From NCBI RefSeq assembly GCF_000974805.1, contig NZ_BBQZ01000004.1, positions 247,169 through 311,168 of the forward strand: DNA of 64,000 nt, in the 5' to 3' direction. The notes below the pieces were generated by a model that worked only from the letters and a program-made list of their open reading frames with translations, did no database searches and had not been told where the DNA came from. Source of the stretch: Demequina salsinemoris. Its GTDB lineage: Bacteria; Actinomycetota; Actinomycetes; Actinomycetales; Demequinaceae. Every line of letters begins with the position of its first letter. The stretch's first letter is position 1. This document shows, piece after piece, positions 18,850-28,137 of the stretch. The translations under genes were made by a program, and so were the position numbers.

Positions 18850-18944
18850 GACAGTTTGAACCAATCTCGATCCGACACGCCGCGCCACGCGGCGCGACCG
18901 GCCTGATCGCCGGGGTGTCGCCGCTGAGATTGGCTCAGACTGTC
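18850..18944. repeat. Type A palindrome, copy 2
   Basis: The left arm GACAGTTTGAACCAATCTC pairs with the right arm GAGATTGGCTCAGACTGTC. The core has CGACACGCCGCG, CACGCGGCG and CGGGGTGTCG. Located between the convergent cdr and nadB genes. Confidence 0.8.
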
Positions 18945-18949
18945 CGGCG

Positions 18950-19033
18950 TACCGAACCGTCCCGGGCCCCCATTCCGTCCGACCCGCTCACGCGGCGCGG
19001 GCGTCGTGAGGGCCCGGGCGCCGGTTCGGCTCG
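18950..19033. repeat. Additional inverted repeat downstream of nadB
   Basis: ACCGAACCGTCCCGGGCC at the left and GGCCCGGGCGCCGGTTCGG at the right form an imperfect ~18-bp stem, enclosing CTCACG and CGTGAG. Its arms differ from the other families. It could terminate nadB. Confidence 0.55.
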
Positions 19034-19057
19034 GCCGCGTGCGCGGTGCGCTGCGCC

Positions 19058-20749
19058 TCAGCTGAGGTCGAGCGGGACCTTCATCATCGACAGCGCGCCG
19101 TCCGGGTCGAGCGTCGCGGCCTGCCGCACCTCCCAGCGCTCGTCGCGCTTCGGGTGGTCGGTGCGCAGGTGCCCGCCGCGGGTCTCCTCGCGCGCATAGG
19201 CGGTGCGGACCAGGACCGATGCGGCCTGGAGGACGTTCGACGTCTCCCACTCGGCGACCTGCGGGGCGCCGCCCACGGCCTCCTCGGAGTGGAACTGCTC
19301 GCGCAGCCTCTCGAGCTTCACGTCGGAGCGCTCGAGCCCGGCCGCGTCGCGCACCGGCCCCGCACCGTGGTGCGCGAGCTTCTGGATGCGCGGACGCTGC
19401 GTCGCGGGCACGAGCGCGTCGGGTCCGGGGCGGACCACCGGCTCGTGCTGCGTGACCACCCCGTCCGCGACCACGGCCGCCGCGTCCTTCGCCGCGCGCG
19501 TACCGAAGACCAGGCCCTCGAGCAGGGAATTCGAGGCGAGCCGGTTCGCGCCGTGCACGCCCGAGCACGCGGCCTCGCCGACCGCGTACAGCCCCTGCCT
19601 GGTCGAGCGTCCGCGCAGGTCCGTAAGGACTCCGCCCGAGTGGAAGTGCTGCGCGGGCGCGACCGGGATGAGGTCGTGGCCCATGTCGATGCCGCGCGAC
19701 GCGAGCCGCGCGTGGATGGTCGGGAAGCGCTCCTTGAGGAAGTCGGCGCCGAGGTGGCGGCAGTCGAGGAAGACGTTGTCGGACTCCTCGTCGGCCATCA
19801 TCCGCACGATCGCCTTGGACACCACGTCGCGCGGCGCGAGCTCGGCGAGCTCGTGCTGGCCGACCATGAACCGCTCGCCCTCGGCGTTGAGCAGGTAGGC
19901 GCCCTCGCCGCGCACGGCCTCGGAGATGAGCGGCAGCTGACCCAGCGCGGACGATCCCTCCCACAGGACGGTCGGGTGGAACTGGACGAACTCGATGTCG
20001 GCGATCGCGGCGCCGGCACGCAGCGCGGCGCCAAGGCCGTCGGCCGTCGCCGAGGACGGGTTCGTCGACGACAGGAACACCTGGCCGATGCCGCCGGTCG
20101 CGAGGATGACGGCCTTGGCGAGCGCGGCGCCGACGCCGTCGCGCGAGCCTTCGCCGATCACGTGCAGGGTGACGCCGCAGATGGGACCGGGGAAGCCCTC
20201 GGCGTCTGGCGCCGCGGTGAGCAGGTCGACGACCATCGCATGCTCGATGACCTCGATACCAGGGTCGCCCAGCACGGCATCGAGCTGCGCGATGAGCGCG
20301 CGCGAGATCTCGGCGCCGGTCGCGTCGCCGCCCGCGTGCGCGATGCGGTCGCGGTGGTGGCCGCCCTCACGGGTGAGCGTGATCGAGCCGTCGGCCTGGG
20401 TGTCGAAGTTCGCTCCGCGGGCGACGAGCTCGCGCACGCGGTCCGGCCCCTCGGTGACGAGCGCGCGCACGGCCCCGGGCGAGCACGTGCCCGCGCCGGC
20501 GACGAGGGTGTCCTCGAGGTGCTCGTCGGGCGTGTCCTCGGGGTCGAGCGCGGCGGCGATGCCGCCCTGCGCCCACATGGTCGAGCCGGACAGCAGCTCG
20601 CCCTTGGTGACGACGAGGACGCGGTCGACCTTCTGGCGCAGCTCGAGCGCGGCGGTCAGGCCGGCGATCCCGGACCCGACGACGATGACGTCGGCCTGGG
20701 CAGTCCATCCGGGCTCGGGGGAACGCAGGCGCTGCACGAAACGGGTCAT
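19058..20749 (-). CDS. nadB: L-aspartate oxidase
   Basis: Flavoenzyme that oxidises L-aspartate to iminoaspartate, the first step of bacterial NAD synthesis. 563 residues: FAD-binding VVGSGIAGLTAALELR near residue 23, SGSTMWAQGGIAAAL near residue 55, TREGGHHRDRIAHAGGDATG, FVQFHPT, and GLYAVGEAACSGVHGANRLASNSLLEG. Normal length and intact motifs. Its product normally goes to NadA, whose gene is not adjacent here. Confidence 0.95.
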   Translation of the reverse strand: MTRFVQRLRSPEPGWTAQADVIVVGSGIAGLTAALELRQKVDRVLVVTKGELLSGSTMWAQGGIAAALDPEDTPDEHLEDTLVAGAGTCSPGAVRALVTEGPDRVRELVARGANFDTQADGSITLTREGGHHRDRIAHAGGDATGAEISRALIAQLDAVLGDPGIEVIEHAMVVDLLTAAPDAEGFPGPICGVTLHVIGEGSRDGVGAALAKAVILATGGIGQVFLSSTNPSSATADGLGAALRAGAAIADIEFVQFHPTVLWEGSSALGQLPLISEAVRGEGAYLLNAEGERFMVGQHELAELAPRDVVSKAIVRMMADEESDNVFLDCRHLGADFLKERFPTIHARLASRGIDMGHDLIPVAPAQHFHSGGVLTDLRGRSTRQGLYAVGEAACSGVHGANRLASNSLLEGLVFGTRAAKDAAAVVADGVVTQHEPVVRPGPDALVPATQRPRIQKLAHHGAGPVRDAAGLERSDVKLERLREQFHSEEAVGGAPQVAEWETSNVLQAASVLVRTAYAREETRGGHLRTDHPKRDERWEVRQAATLDPDGALSMMKVPLDLS

Positions 20750-20887
20750 GCGCCTCAGACTATGCCCGCGCGGGGTGCCTCAGTGTCACGGTCGCCCGGT
20801 CGCGATCGCCGGGTCACGGCCGCCCGGCCGGGCTCGCACAGTCAGGCTTGCACAGGGACGATGCGGCGGGACGGCGCCCGTCGCGCG

Positions 20888-21742
20888 TCACCGCAGGTGC
20901 GTGAGGACGTTGTCGATCAGTCGGGTCGCGCCGACGTGCGCCGCGACGGCGATCACGACGTCGCCGCGATACCCGGAGGGCACGGGCTGCGCGTCGGCGG
21001 GGTCGAGCGCCTCGAGGTAGTCGACCTCGACCCCCGAGGTGGAGGCGAGGATCTCGCGCCCGGCGGCGAGCGCATCGTCCCTGGAGGCGCCGGTCTCGGC
21101 GGCCGCGCGCGCCGCGTTGAGCGCGCGCGACAGCGACAGCGCGCGGGCGCGCTCGTCGTCGGTCAGGTGGACGTTGCGCGAGCTGAGCGCGAGGCCGTCG
21201 GAGTCGCGCACGGTCGGCACGGGGACGATGCTGACGGGAAGGTCCAGGTCCCTCACCATCGCGCGGATCGCGATGAGCTGCTGCGCGTCCTTCTGGCCGA
21301 AGAACGCGACGTCGGGCTGGACGAGGTGCATGAGCTTGAGGACGACGGTCAGCATGCCGTCGAAGTGCCCGGGACGATGCGCGCCTTCCAGGATGTCGCC
21401 GATCGCGCCTGCGTTCACGGTGACGGTGGGATCGCCGTCGGGGTACATGGTGGTCAGGTCGGGAGCGAAGAGGACGTCGACGCCGACCCCCTCGAGCAGC
21501 GCGGCGTCCGCCTCGAGCGTGCGCGGGTAGTTGTCGAGGTCGTCCGCGTCGTTGAACTGGAGCGGGTTGACGAAGATGGTCGCGACCACCTGGTCGGCCG
21601 AGGTGCGCGCGGTGCGCATGAGCGCGAGGTGGCCCGCGTGGAGGGCTCCCATGGTCATCACGACGGCGCGCCGGCCGGGACTCTCGCCGTGGCGCGGCGG
21701 CTCGAGCGCGCGCAGCTCCTCGAGCGTGGTGATGATCCTCAT
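20888..21742 (-). CDS. panC: Pantothenate synthetase
   Basis: Condenses pantoate and beta-alanine with ATP to pantothenate. 284 residues with MTMGALHAGHLALM (the HxGH adenylate-forming motif), NPLQF, FFGQKDAQQL and the lysine-loop equivalent PTVRDSDGLALSSRN. It overlaps the upstream Rossmann/DUF2520 gene by four bases (ATGA). Four dispersed-motif sites or near-matches fall within or beside this gene (20855, 21071, 21226, 21371), read in different frames. Confidence 0.96.
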   Translation of the reverse strand: MRIITTLEELRALEPPRHGESPGRRAVVMTMGALHAGHLALMRTARTSADQVVATIFVNPLQFNDADDLDNYPRTLEADAALLEGVGVDVLFAPDLTTMYPDGDPTVTVNAGAIGDILEGAHRPGHFDGMLTVVLKLMHLVQPDVAFFGQKDAQQLIAIRAMVRDLDLPVSIVPVPTVRDSDGLALSSRNVHLTDDERARALSLSRALNAARAAAETGASRDDALAAGREILASTSGVEVDYLEALDPADAQPVPSGYRGDVVIAVAAHVGATRLIDNVLTHLR

Positions 21743-22689
21743 CGGTCCTCCTGGTCGTGCCCCGCAGCACCGGTGTCCTCGGCACCGAGGTCGTCGGGCC
21801 CCAGTCCGAGCGCCGCGATGACGGCCGCGTAGCCGTCGGGGCCCAGCCGCCCGCCCGCGAAGGCGAGGTCGGCGGTGGCCTGAGCCATCGCACGGTACGC
21901 GGCGAGGGTGTCGGGCGTGCTCGCGAGCGCCGCGAGATGCGCAGCCACGGTACCGGAGTCGCCGCGGACCACGGGACCGGTGAGGGTGGTGACGGCCCCG
22001 GGGGCGTCGCCGAGCGCGCCGTCGACCGACGCGTGGGTGAGCGGGCCGAGCACGCGGCCGGGGTTGTCGAATCCGAGGCGAGCGAGCACGGCGCTCGCCT
22101 GCGCGACCGCGGTCACGACGTGGTTCGCGCCGTGCACGAGCGCGGCGTGATAAGCGGCGCGGTCGCTTTCGGCGACGACGACGGGCTCGCCTCCCATCTC
22201 GACCGCGAGGGCCTGGGCGATGGGCAGGACCGGGGCCGATGCCGTGACGGCGAACGCGGCGTCGCGCAGCCGGGCGCGGTCCAGGCTCGTGCCGGTGAAG
22301 GTCATCGCGGGATGGATCGCGAGCGGGATCGCGCCGGCCGCGGCCGCGTCGGAGAGGATCCCCGTGCCGTGGCGGCCGGCGCAGTGGACGACGAGCTGCC
22401 CCGCGCGCCAGGCGCCGAGCGTCGCGAGGCCCGCGACGAGCGGCTCGATCTGGTCGTCGGGCACGGTGAGCAGGACGAGGTCGCTCGCGCGGACCACCTC
22501 GTCGGGGTCCCTGCGCGGGACGCCCGGCAGGAGGGTGTCGATGCGTTCGATCGACTCCTCGGACGAGCCCGAGGCGCCGACGACCTCGTGGCCGGCCTCG
22601 CGCAGCAGGGAGCCGAGAACCGCGCCCACCTTGCCCGCGCCGACGATGCCGATCGCGAGCCGGCCGGGACGCTGAGACGGTTCGGTCAT
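21739..22689 (-). CDS. Rossmann-fold / DUF2520 protein
   Basis: 316 residues. N-terminal NAD(P)-binding fold with GIVGAGKVGAVLG at residues 14-26, then HCAGRHG and HPAMTF at the catalytic cleft, and an all-helical DUF2520 C-terminal domain. The family is related to short ketopantoate or pyrroline-5-carboxylate reductases and is often encoded directly before panC in actinobacteria, so a role as an alternative ketopantoate reductase is plausible but unproven. It overlaps both neighbours by four bases. Confidence 0.85.
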   Translation of the reverse strand: MTEPSQRPGRLAIGIVGAGKVGAVLGSLLREAGHEVVGASGSSEESIERIDTLLPGVPRRDPDEVVRASDLVLLTVPDDQIEPLVAGLATLGAWRAGQLVVHCAGRHGTGILSDAAAAGAIPLAIHPAMTFTGTSLDRARLRDAAFAVTASAPVLPIAQALAVEMGGEPVVVAESDRAAYHAALVHGANHVVTAVAQASAVLARLGFDNPGRVLGPLTHASVDGALGDAPGAVTTLTGPVVRGDSGTVAAHLAALASTPDTLAAYRAMAQATADLAFAGGRLGPDGYAAVIAALGLGPDDLGAEDTGAAGHDQEDR

Positions 22690-24461
22690 CGCTCGCCTCC
22701 GGGCGTGTGCTGGGTCGGATCGGGCACCTGGTTGTCCGTCAGCCCGCCGCTGCCCGGCGCGTCACCCCGCTGCGCAGGTCGCTCGCCGTCGGGCGCGACC
22801 GTCACATCGTCCCCCGCGAGCACCTCGTCGACGGCAGGGACGACCGTCGCGAGCCACTGCTCGGGCGTCTGGCGCTTGCGCGACGTCGCGGCCCGCGCGG
22901 CCTGCTCCTCGAGCAGGGCGAACGCATCGTCCCGGGAGAGATGGCAGGCGACCGGCGAGACTGGCCCAGGCGTCGAATGGACGACGACGGTGGCGACCTC
23001 CGCGGCGCGCTGCAGCGGTCCCTGCGAGAGCCCGAGCGACTGGGTGCGCTCGTGGGGCACGACGACGAGCTCGCGCACCCACCGTCCCTGCCGGATGAGC
23101 AGCGCGGTGTCGGTCGCGCGCACGCCGCGATGCTTCCACTGGAACGGGTCGAACCAGCGGGAGCTCCGGGGCGACGCCGTGAACCCGCCTTCCGCGCCCG
23201 TGCCGGTCATCGCGCGCGCGATGGTGCCCGCGGGATCGGGGTCGCCGAGGTCGGGCAGCACGAGCCACAGCGCGGCGAGCGCGTCGGCCTGGGTGCCGAC
23301 GGGCAGCAGGGTCGAGACGTTCGCCTCGCTCTCCTGATAGCCGGCGACGTTGACGCTCAGGCGCCACCACCCGCGCCGGCGCCACAGCAGCGGCTGATGC
23401 ATCTGCACCGCCTGCACGCGGCCCGGCGGCACGGTCTGGCGGCGGGTCTCGAGCAGCCCGTGGCGCAGCCGCACCCCGTCCGCGGAGATGCCGGCGACGA
23501 AGCCGAAGCCGGTGTTGAGGCGGCTCCACACGAATCCCGCCCCCGCGAACAGGACCGGGATGAGGCCCGCGAACGAGCTGCCGATGATCGCGAACAGCAT
23601 GTGCTCGACCTCGGAGGTCAGCACGAGCACCGCGACGAGCAGGCCGAGCGGGATCGCGGCGAGCCACAGGAACGGGCCCGACAGGACGATCGATCCGATC
23701 AGCCTGCCGGGAGGCACCACGAGCAGGTCGCGCTCGGCCGCGGCCGCGATCGCCGGGACTCCCTGATCCGCGCCGGGGATGAAGTCGCGCAGGACCGCGC
23801 CGTGATCCGAACCGTGCTCAGATCCGTGCTCGGACGCCTCGGCGCCGCCGGAGAACCCGGCGCCCGCTGGCCCGGCACCCGCGAGCCCGGCGCCCACGCT
23901 GGGACCCGACCCCAGCATCGTCCCTGTGCCCGGCATCGTCCCTGGGATCGCCGTTCCCTGGCGGGCCTGCTTGATGCCCGCCGCGAGCGCGAGGATCTCG
24001 TTGCGCAGCGCCTCGGCGTCGCCGAGGCGGAGGTACTCGAGCGCGACGGTCGAGCCCTCGCCGCCGGCGACCTCGATGCGCACGGCCGCGAAGCCGAAGA
24101 CGCGCGCGAGCAGCGGCTGGACCACGTCGACCGCCTGGAGCCGGTCGAGCCTCGCCTGCTTGCTCTGCCGGAACAGGATGCCCTTGCGCAGCTCGACCGA
24201 GTCGTCGGTGATCCGGTAGGTCGTCATGCGCCACGACAGGTACGCGCCCGCGACCACGAAGACCGCGATGACGAGGCCGATCAGGACGAGCGTGATGATC
24301 GCCGGGCGCCACCCGTCGCCCCCGCCGCCGGCCCACTCGGGCGCGTTGTTGAAGAACCAGTAGGCGCCGATCGCGCCGAACACCGACCACGCGCCGAGGA
24401 ACGGCGAGACGGGATGCATCCGCGTCCACTCGCGCGGCGCGGTGTTGACCATGGTCGTCAC
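22686..24461 (-). CDS. PH-domain membrane protein, YdbT-like
   Basis: 591 residues with several paired hydrophobic segments (about 20-75 and 230-290) and three bacterial PH-like domains (PF03703), seen in repeats of the form TTYRITDDSVELRKGILF...QARLDRLQAVDVVQPLLARVFG. In Bacillus, YdbST-type proteins affect sensitivity to antimicrobial peptides; the function here is unknown. The GTG at 24461 overlaps the upstream PH gene (GTGA). Residues about 165-215 are a Gly/Ala/Ser/His-rich insert that contains two dispersed-motif copies 18 bases apart. Confidence 0.85.
   Translation of the reverse strand: MTTMVNTAPREWTRMHPVSPFLGAWSVFGAIGAYWFFNNAPEWAGGGGDGWRPAIITLVLIGLVIAVFVVAGAYLSWRMTTYRITDDSVELRKGILFRQSKQARLDRLQAVDVVQPLLARVFGFAAVRIEVAGGEGSTVALEYLRLGDAEALRNEILALAAGIKQARQGTAIPGTMPGTGTMLGSGPSVGAGLAGAGPAGAGFSGGAEASEHGSEHGSDHGAVLRDFIPGADQGVPAIAAAAERDLLVVPPGRLIGSIVLSGPFLWLAAIPLGLLVAVLVLTSEVEHMLFAIIGSSFAGLIPVLFAGAGFVWSRLNTGFGFVAGISADGVRLRHGLLETRRQTVPPGRVQAVQMHQPLLWRRRGWWRLSVNVAGYQESEANVSTLLPVGTQADALAALWLVLPDLGDPDPAGTIARAMTGTGAEGGFTASPRSSRWFDPFQWKHRGVRATDTALLIRQGRWVRELVVVPHERTQSLGLSQGPLQRAAEVATVVVHSTPGPVSPVACHLSRDDAFALLEEQAARAATSRKRQTPEQWLATVVPAVDEVLAGDDVTVAPDGERPAQRGDAPGSGGLTDNQVPDPTQHTPGGER
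23914..23946 (-). repeat. Pair of CAGGGACGATGC motifs 18 bp apart inside the PH-domain gene
   Basis: GCATCGTCCCTG at 23915 and again at 23933. On the coding strand both read Gly-Thr-Met, a different frame from the Asp-Asp-Ala and Ala-Ser-Ser readings elsewhere, so the conserved unit is the DNA. Confidence 0.85.
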
Positions 24462-24937
24462 AGTCCCGCCAGCGTCGCCTCGCCGCGGGCCGTGAGGCGG
24501 TCGCGCAGGCGCGCGGCCTCCTGGGTCGGCACGCCGGAGATCGACGCGTCGGTGCCTGGGGAGGCGGTGTGCAGCTGGACGCGCGCGAGGCCGAGGGCGC
24601 GCGCGACCGGGCCGGCCTCGACCTCCACGAACTGCATGCGGCCGTAGGGCACCACCGTGACGCGCCTGAACATGCGCCCGCGCTTGACGAGCAGGTCGTC
24701 GTCCCGCTCGGCCCACGCGTGCGCGCCCACCTGCCGCACGATCACCCACGTGGTCCACGCGACGCCCACGGCGACGACCGCGGGCGCGATCCACACCGCG
24801 CCGCCGAAGATCACGGCCGGCACGACGGTCGCGGCGAGCATCAGCAGCGCGGGTACCGCGAACGTGATCAGCCGGGCGGGGATCAGCTTGCGATCCACGT
24901 ACGTCCACGAGGCGCCCTCGGGCTCGAACCAGGTCAT
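24458..24937 (-). CDS. PH-domain membrane protein, YdbS-like
   Basis: 159 residues: two hydrophobic helices (about 25-45 and 50-70) followed by one bacterial PH domain with DLLVKRGRMFRRVTVVPYGRMQFVEVEAGPVARALGLA. It is cotranscribed with, and overlaps by four bases, the larger YdbT-like gene. In this order the pair sits between DUF3180 and the panC block in many actinobacteria; here a membrane glycosyltransferase-like gene is interposed. Confidence 0.88.
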   Translation of the reverse strand: MTWFEPEGASWTYVDRKLIPARLITFAVPALLMLAATVVPAVIFGGAVWIAPAVVAVGVAWTTWVIVRQVGAHAWAERDDDLLVKRGRMFRRVTVVPYGRMQFVEVEAGPVARALGLARVQLHTASPGTDASISGVPTQEAARLRDRLTARGEATLAGL

Positions 24938-25108
24938 GGGTCCAGTCTGCCAAAGGGGTCCGACGCTGGGGATCCGTCCTGGGGACGATGCGCAGGTGGG
25001 GCACGTCGTTGAGCCCGGGACGACGACGGCGAGCTCCGCCGCACCGGTGCTTCCTACGGAAGATACCTGCGGGATCCCGACGCATTGACACCGTTAGGAT
25101 TCAGCGTC

Positions 25109-26557
25109 ATGGGGGATCAGAAGCAGCGACATCGGTCGCACCTCTGGATCGTCCTAGCGGTCGGGAGCGTAGCGTTCGCCACGCGCTTCATGCCCTATCT
25201 CGCCCCAGGGGCCATCTTCACGAAGCAGGAGTACGACGACGGCGTCATGTTCGCCGGCGCGCTCTCGCTGTTGTCGGGCGAGCTGCCGTACCACGACTTC
25301 GTCTACCTGCACCCGCCTGGTTCGCTCCTGTGGCTCACGCCGTGGGCATCGCTCGCCGACGTATGGGGCGAGCCCGTCGCGTTCGCGACCACCCGGGTTC
25401 TCGGAGCGTTGACCGCCGTCGGGTCCACGGTCCTCATCGCCCTGCTCCTGCGCAGGTTCGGAGCCCCAGCGATGATCGTCGGCTCGGGGCTCTACGCCAT
25501 CTGGCCGGCGGCGGTGGACACCGAGCAGAAGTACATGCTCGAGCCGGTGCTCAACCTCCTGCTGCTGGCCGCGCTGCTCCTGATGAGCCGAGGCACGCGC
25601 CGCGCCGCACTGTCCGCCGGGATGCTCGTGGGGCTGGCGCTCAGCGTGAAGTACTGGGCGATCCTGGACGTCGCGCTCCTCGCGGGAATGGCCTATGCGC
25701 GCCTGGGATGGCATGGCGCGTGGCGATTCATCACCGGCGCGGCGGCTGCCGCGGGCGTCGTGGCTCTGCCGTTCTTCATCGCCGCTCCCACCCAGATGTG
25801 GGAGCAGACGGTCGTGACTCAGCTCCTGCGCCCCGATGAGGGCAGATCCTTCGTCACGCGCATGGAGTTCTTCGCAACCGCAGACGCATCCTTGTCATGG
25901 TTCGTCGCTGGTCTCGTGTTCGCGGTGTTCACCCTGCTGGCGCTGCTTCCCGGGATACGCGCCTTGGTGCGGCGCACGCCTGCCGCCACGTGGGACGACC
26001 CGGTGTTCTGGGGTCTGCTCGCGATCACCCATCTGATCGCCGTCCTGCTGAGCAACACCTTCTACTATCACTACGCCACATGGGTCATCGCGCCCCTCTC
26101 GCTGTCGATCGGTCACGCCGTGGGCCTGATTCGCCGCCAGCCGCTCCAGATCGCACTGGCGACGGCAGCGGCACTCGTCGCGATGCTCGCCGTGGCCAAG
26201 AGCGCACTCAGCATCGAGAGCTCCGACCTCAGACCAGCCGAGATCGCCGCGTGGAGCTCAACGAGGTCGTGCGTGTGGGGATATCCGACCGAGCTCATCC
26301 AGGCCGACGCGGTGCGGAAGAACATTCAGAACGGCTGCGCCTTCGACGTCGACCCCTTGGGATTCTGGCTCGTCAGCATTGCCGGATCCGACCCAGAGGC
26401 CGTCGACTTCCGAACGCCGGCGGACCTCGAGAGGATCGCACAGCAGATCGAATCCGCGGACGGCGTCATCCAGTACGACCGTGAGACGATCCCTGATGGC
26501 TTCTCCATCGCGTCGGACAGCGCAGGAGTGCTGCTGCTCAACCGCGACGGAACCTGA
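25109..26557 (+). CDS. Polytopic membrane protein, GT-C-type glycosyltransferase-like
   Basis: 482 residues with about ten hydrophobic helices. Early in the protein, QEYDDG and then YLHPPGSLLW follow the first membrane segment, matching the acidic first extracytoplasmic loop of GT-C polyprenyl-phosphate-sugar transferases (ArnT/PMT type). The C-terminal ~110 residues are soluble and probably extracytoplasmic. Base composition is visibly lower in GC than its neighbours, and it interrupts an otherwise conserved block on the opposite strand, suggesting acquisition. The ATG at 25109 was chosen; a TAGGAT -10-like box nine bases upstream would give a near-leaderless mRNA. Confidence 0.65.
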   Translation: MGDQKQRHRSHLWIVLAVGSVAFATRFMPYLAPGAIFTKQEYDDGVMFAGALSLLSGELPYHDFVYLHPPGSLLWLTPWASLADVWGEPVAFATTRVLGALTAVGSTVLIALLLRRFGAPAMIVGSGLYAIWPAAVDTEQKYMLEPVLNLLLLAALLLMSRGTRRAALSAGMLVGLALSVKYWAILDVALLAGMAYARLGWHGAWRFITGAAAAAGVVALPFFIAAPTQMWEQTVVTQLLRPDEGRSFVTRMEFFATADASLSWFVAGLVFAVFTLLALLPGIRALVRRTPAATWDDPVFWGLLAITHLIAVLLSNTFYYHYATWVIAPLSLSIGHAVGLIRRQPLQIALATAAALVAMLAVAKSALSIESSDLRPAEIAAWSSTRSCVWGYPTELIQADAVRKNIQNGCAFDVDPLGFWLVSIAGSDPEAVDFRTPADLERIAQQIESADGVIQYDRETIPDGFSIASDSAGVLLLNRDGT

Positions 26558-26617
26558 TCGGCGGAGCCACTGGCTGGCCCGTCGTGGCGCGGCTCATCAC
26601 CGTCGGGCGGGTCGCTC

Positions 26618-27097
26618 CTAGGCGGGCGCGGCCCCGGCGTCGGCGCCCGACGCATCGTCCGAGTCGTCGTCGATCCTGCACCACCGCTCGGCGACGATGC
26701 CCGCGACGAGCATGAGCAGCGCGGCGCCTGCCGCGACGAACGCCTCGATCGCCACCTGTCGGCGCGGCGCGTGGTCCCAGTAGGCCAGCAGCGACAGCGC
26801 GTAGCCGCCGAAGACGCCGCCCAGCACCGCGCCCGTGTAGGCGCACGCCTGCGCGAACGCGGCGGTCCTGAGCGCGCGCAGCGGCGCGAGGTGATGCCGG
26901 TCGCCCCGCTGGTAGGAGCGCACCGTCCACCCCGTCCAGATCGCGATGCCGCCAGCGATGAGGCAGCCGAGGGGCAGCGACAGGGGCACGGTCACGGGCG
27001 GGTTGCCGCGGCCGAGGAGCAGCGCGCCGAGCGCCCACGCGAGCGCGAGCGAGACGCCCGCCCAGGCGGCGAGCCGACGCCAGGTCAGGTGGGACAC
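26618..27097 (-). CDS. DUF3180 membrane protein
   Basis: 159 residues with four hydrophobic helices, in two pairs, and an acidic Ala/Asp tail. The family (PF11377) is encoded directly after folK in most actinobacteria, as here. The GTG start follows the folBK stop by one base, so translation is coupled. Function unknown. The tail carries one dispersed-motif copy (26652) read as Asp-Asp-Ala. Confidence 0.85.
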   Translation of the reverse strand: MSHLTWRRLAAWAGVSLALAWALGALLLGRGNPPVTVPLSLPLGCLIAGGIAIWTGWTVRSYQRGDRHHLAPLRALRTAAFAQACAYTGAVLGGVFGGYALSLLAYWDHAPRRQVAIEAFVAAGAALLMLVAGIVAERWCRIDDDSDDASGADAGAAPA

Positions 27098-27098
27098 G

Positions 27099-28133
27099 TC
27101 AGGGCTGCGGGCTCTCGCCCTGCTGCGGCTCGGCGACCGTGGTCACCCCGGAGGTGTCGACGTGCTGGACCAGGTCCCCGACGCGACCGCCGTCGTCGCC
27201 GGCGAGCACCGCATCGGGCGCGAGCGCCGCCCACGGCACCAGCACGAACCCGCGCTCGCGCGCGCGAGGATGCGGGATCACGAGGTCCTCGGACTCGTCG
27301 GCGAGGTCGGCGTACTGGAGGATGTCGATGTCGAGCGTGCGAGGCCCGTTGACCTCGGTGCGGTCGCGGCCGCCGTAGACCATCTCGATGCCCTGGCACG
27401 CGGCGAGCAGCTCGCGCGGCGCGAGCGACGTCTCGATGCGGATGACCGCATTGAGGTAGTCCGGCTGCGGGGGTCCGCCGACGGGCGTGGTCTGCACGAG
27501 CGGCGACGCGCCGGTCACGGTGATCCCGCTGATGCGGTGCAGGTCCGCGACAGCGCTGGACAGCGTCGTCGCCATGTCGCCGAGGTTCGCGCCGAGCGCG
27601 AGGTACGCGTCGACCGGCTGGAAGGGGCGCTTGTCGAAGACGTCGTGCGCGGGGCCGATGCCGTCGGCCGAGAGCGGGTCGTCGCCCTTGCCTGCCGACG
27701 ATCCGATGCGCTTGTCCGACCACAGCCCGCCGGTGCGGACGTCGCGGCGGATCCGCACGGTCACGTCGCCGAACTCGACGTGCAGCGGCGCCTGGGGCTT
27801 GTGCACGACGACGTCCACGCAGAACACGCCGTCCATCTCGAGCACCGCGCGCGCGATCTGCTCGGCGACGGTCTCGAGCAGGTTCGCCGGGTCGCCCCCG
27901 AGGACCTCGGCGGCGCGGTCGGCGATGTCGGAGTAGTTGATGGTCTTGGTGAGGTCGTCGGACGCGGCGGCGGCGCGCGTCGAGGTGTGCGCGACGACGT
28001 CGGCGAAGAACAGCTGCCCCGTCTCCTGCTCGTTGGCGTTGACGCCGTGGAAGCCGGTGACGCGGATGCCGTGCACCGCGATCTGGTCCAGCTCCCGGCC
28101 ATTCTTCACGTAGGGAAGCGCATCCATCGTCAT
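27099..28133 (-). CDS. folBK: Fused dihydroneopterin aldolase / HPPK
   Basis: Bifunctional folate enzyme of 344 residues. Residues about 15-135 are dihydroneopterin aldolase (GFHGVNANEQETGQLFFADV, TINYSDIA, LLETVAEQIA). Residues about 172-320 are 6-hydroxymethyl-dihydropterin pyrophosphokinase (YLALGANLGDM, YLNAVIRIET, GPRTLDIDIL, IPHPRARERGFVL). It makes and pyrophosphorylates 6-hydroxymethyl-dihydropterin for FolP, encoded just upstream. FolB-FolK fusions occur in several actinobacteria. Confidence 0.94.
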   Translation of the reverse strand: MTMDALPYVKNGRELDQIAVHGIRVTGFHGVNANEQETGQLFFADVVAHTSTRAAAASDDLTKTINYSDIADRAAEVLGGDPANLLETVAEQIARAVLEMDGVFCVDVVVHKPQAPLHVEFGDVTVRIRRDVRTGGLWSDKRIGSSAGKGDDPLSADGIGPAHDVFDKRPFQPVDAYLALGANLGDMATTLSSAVADLHRISGITVTGASPLVQTTPVGGPPQPDYLNAVIRIETSLAPRELLAACQGIEMVYGGRDRTEVNGPRTLDIDILQYADLADESEDLVIPHPRARERGFVLVPWAALAPDAVLAGDDGGRVGDLVQHVDTSGVTTVAEPQQGESPQP

Positions 28134-28137
28134 CTCC

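Noticed and set aside
19046..21832. A 928-codon open frame on the plus strand
   Set aside because: It is antisense to nadB and panC, whose catalytic motifs are intact; its translation is Arg/Gly/Asp/Val low-complexity typical of GC-rich shadow frames.
22686..25091. A single 801-residue protein covering both PH-domain regions
   Set aside because: The 5' part of the frame is out of frame with the true YdbS-like gene at 24458-24937; the GTG at 24461 with a four-base overlap gives the proper start.
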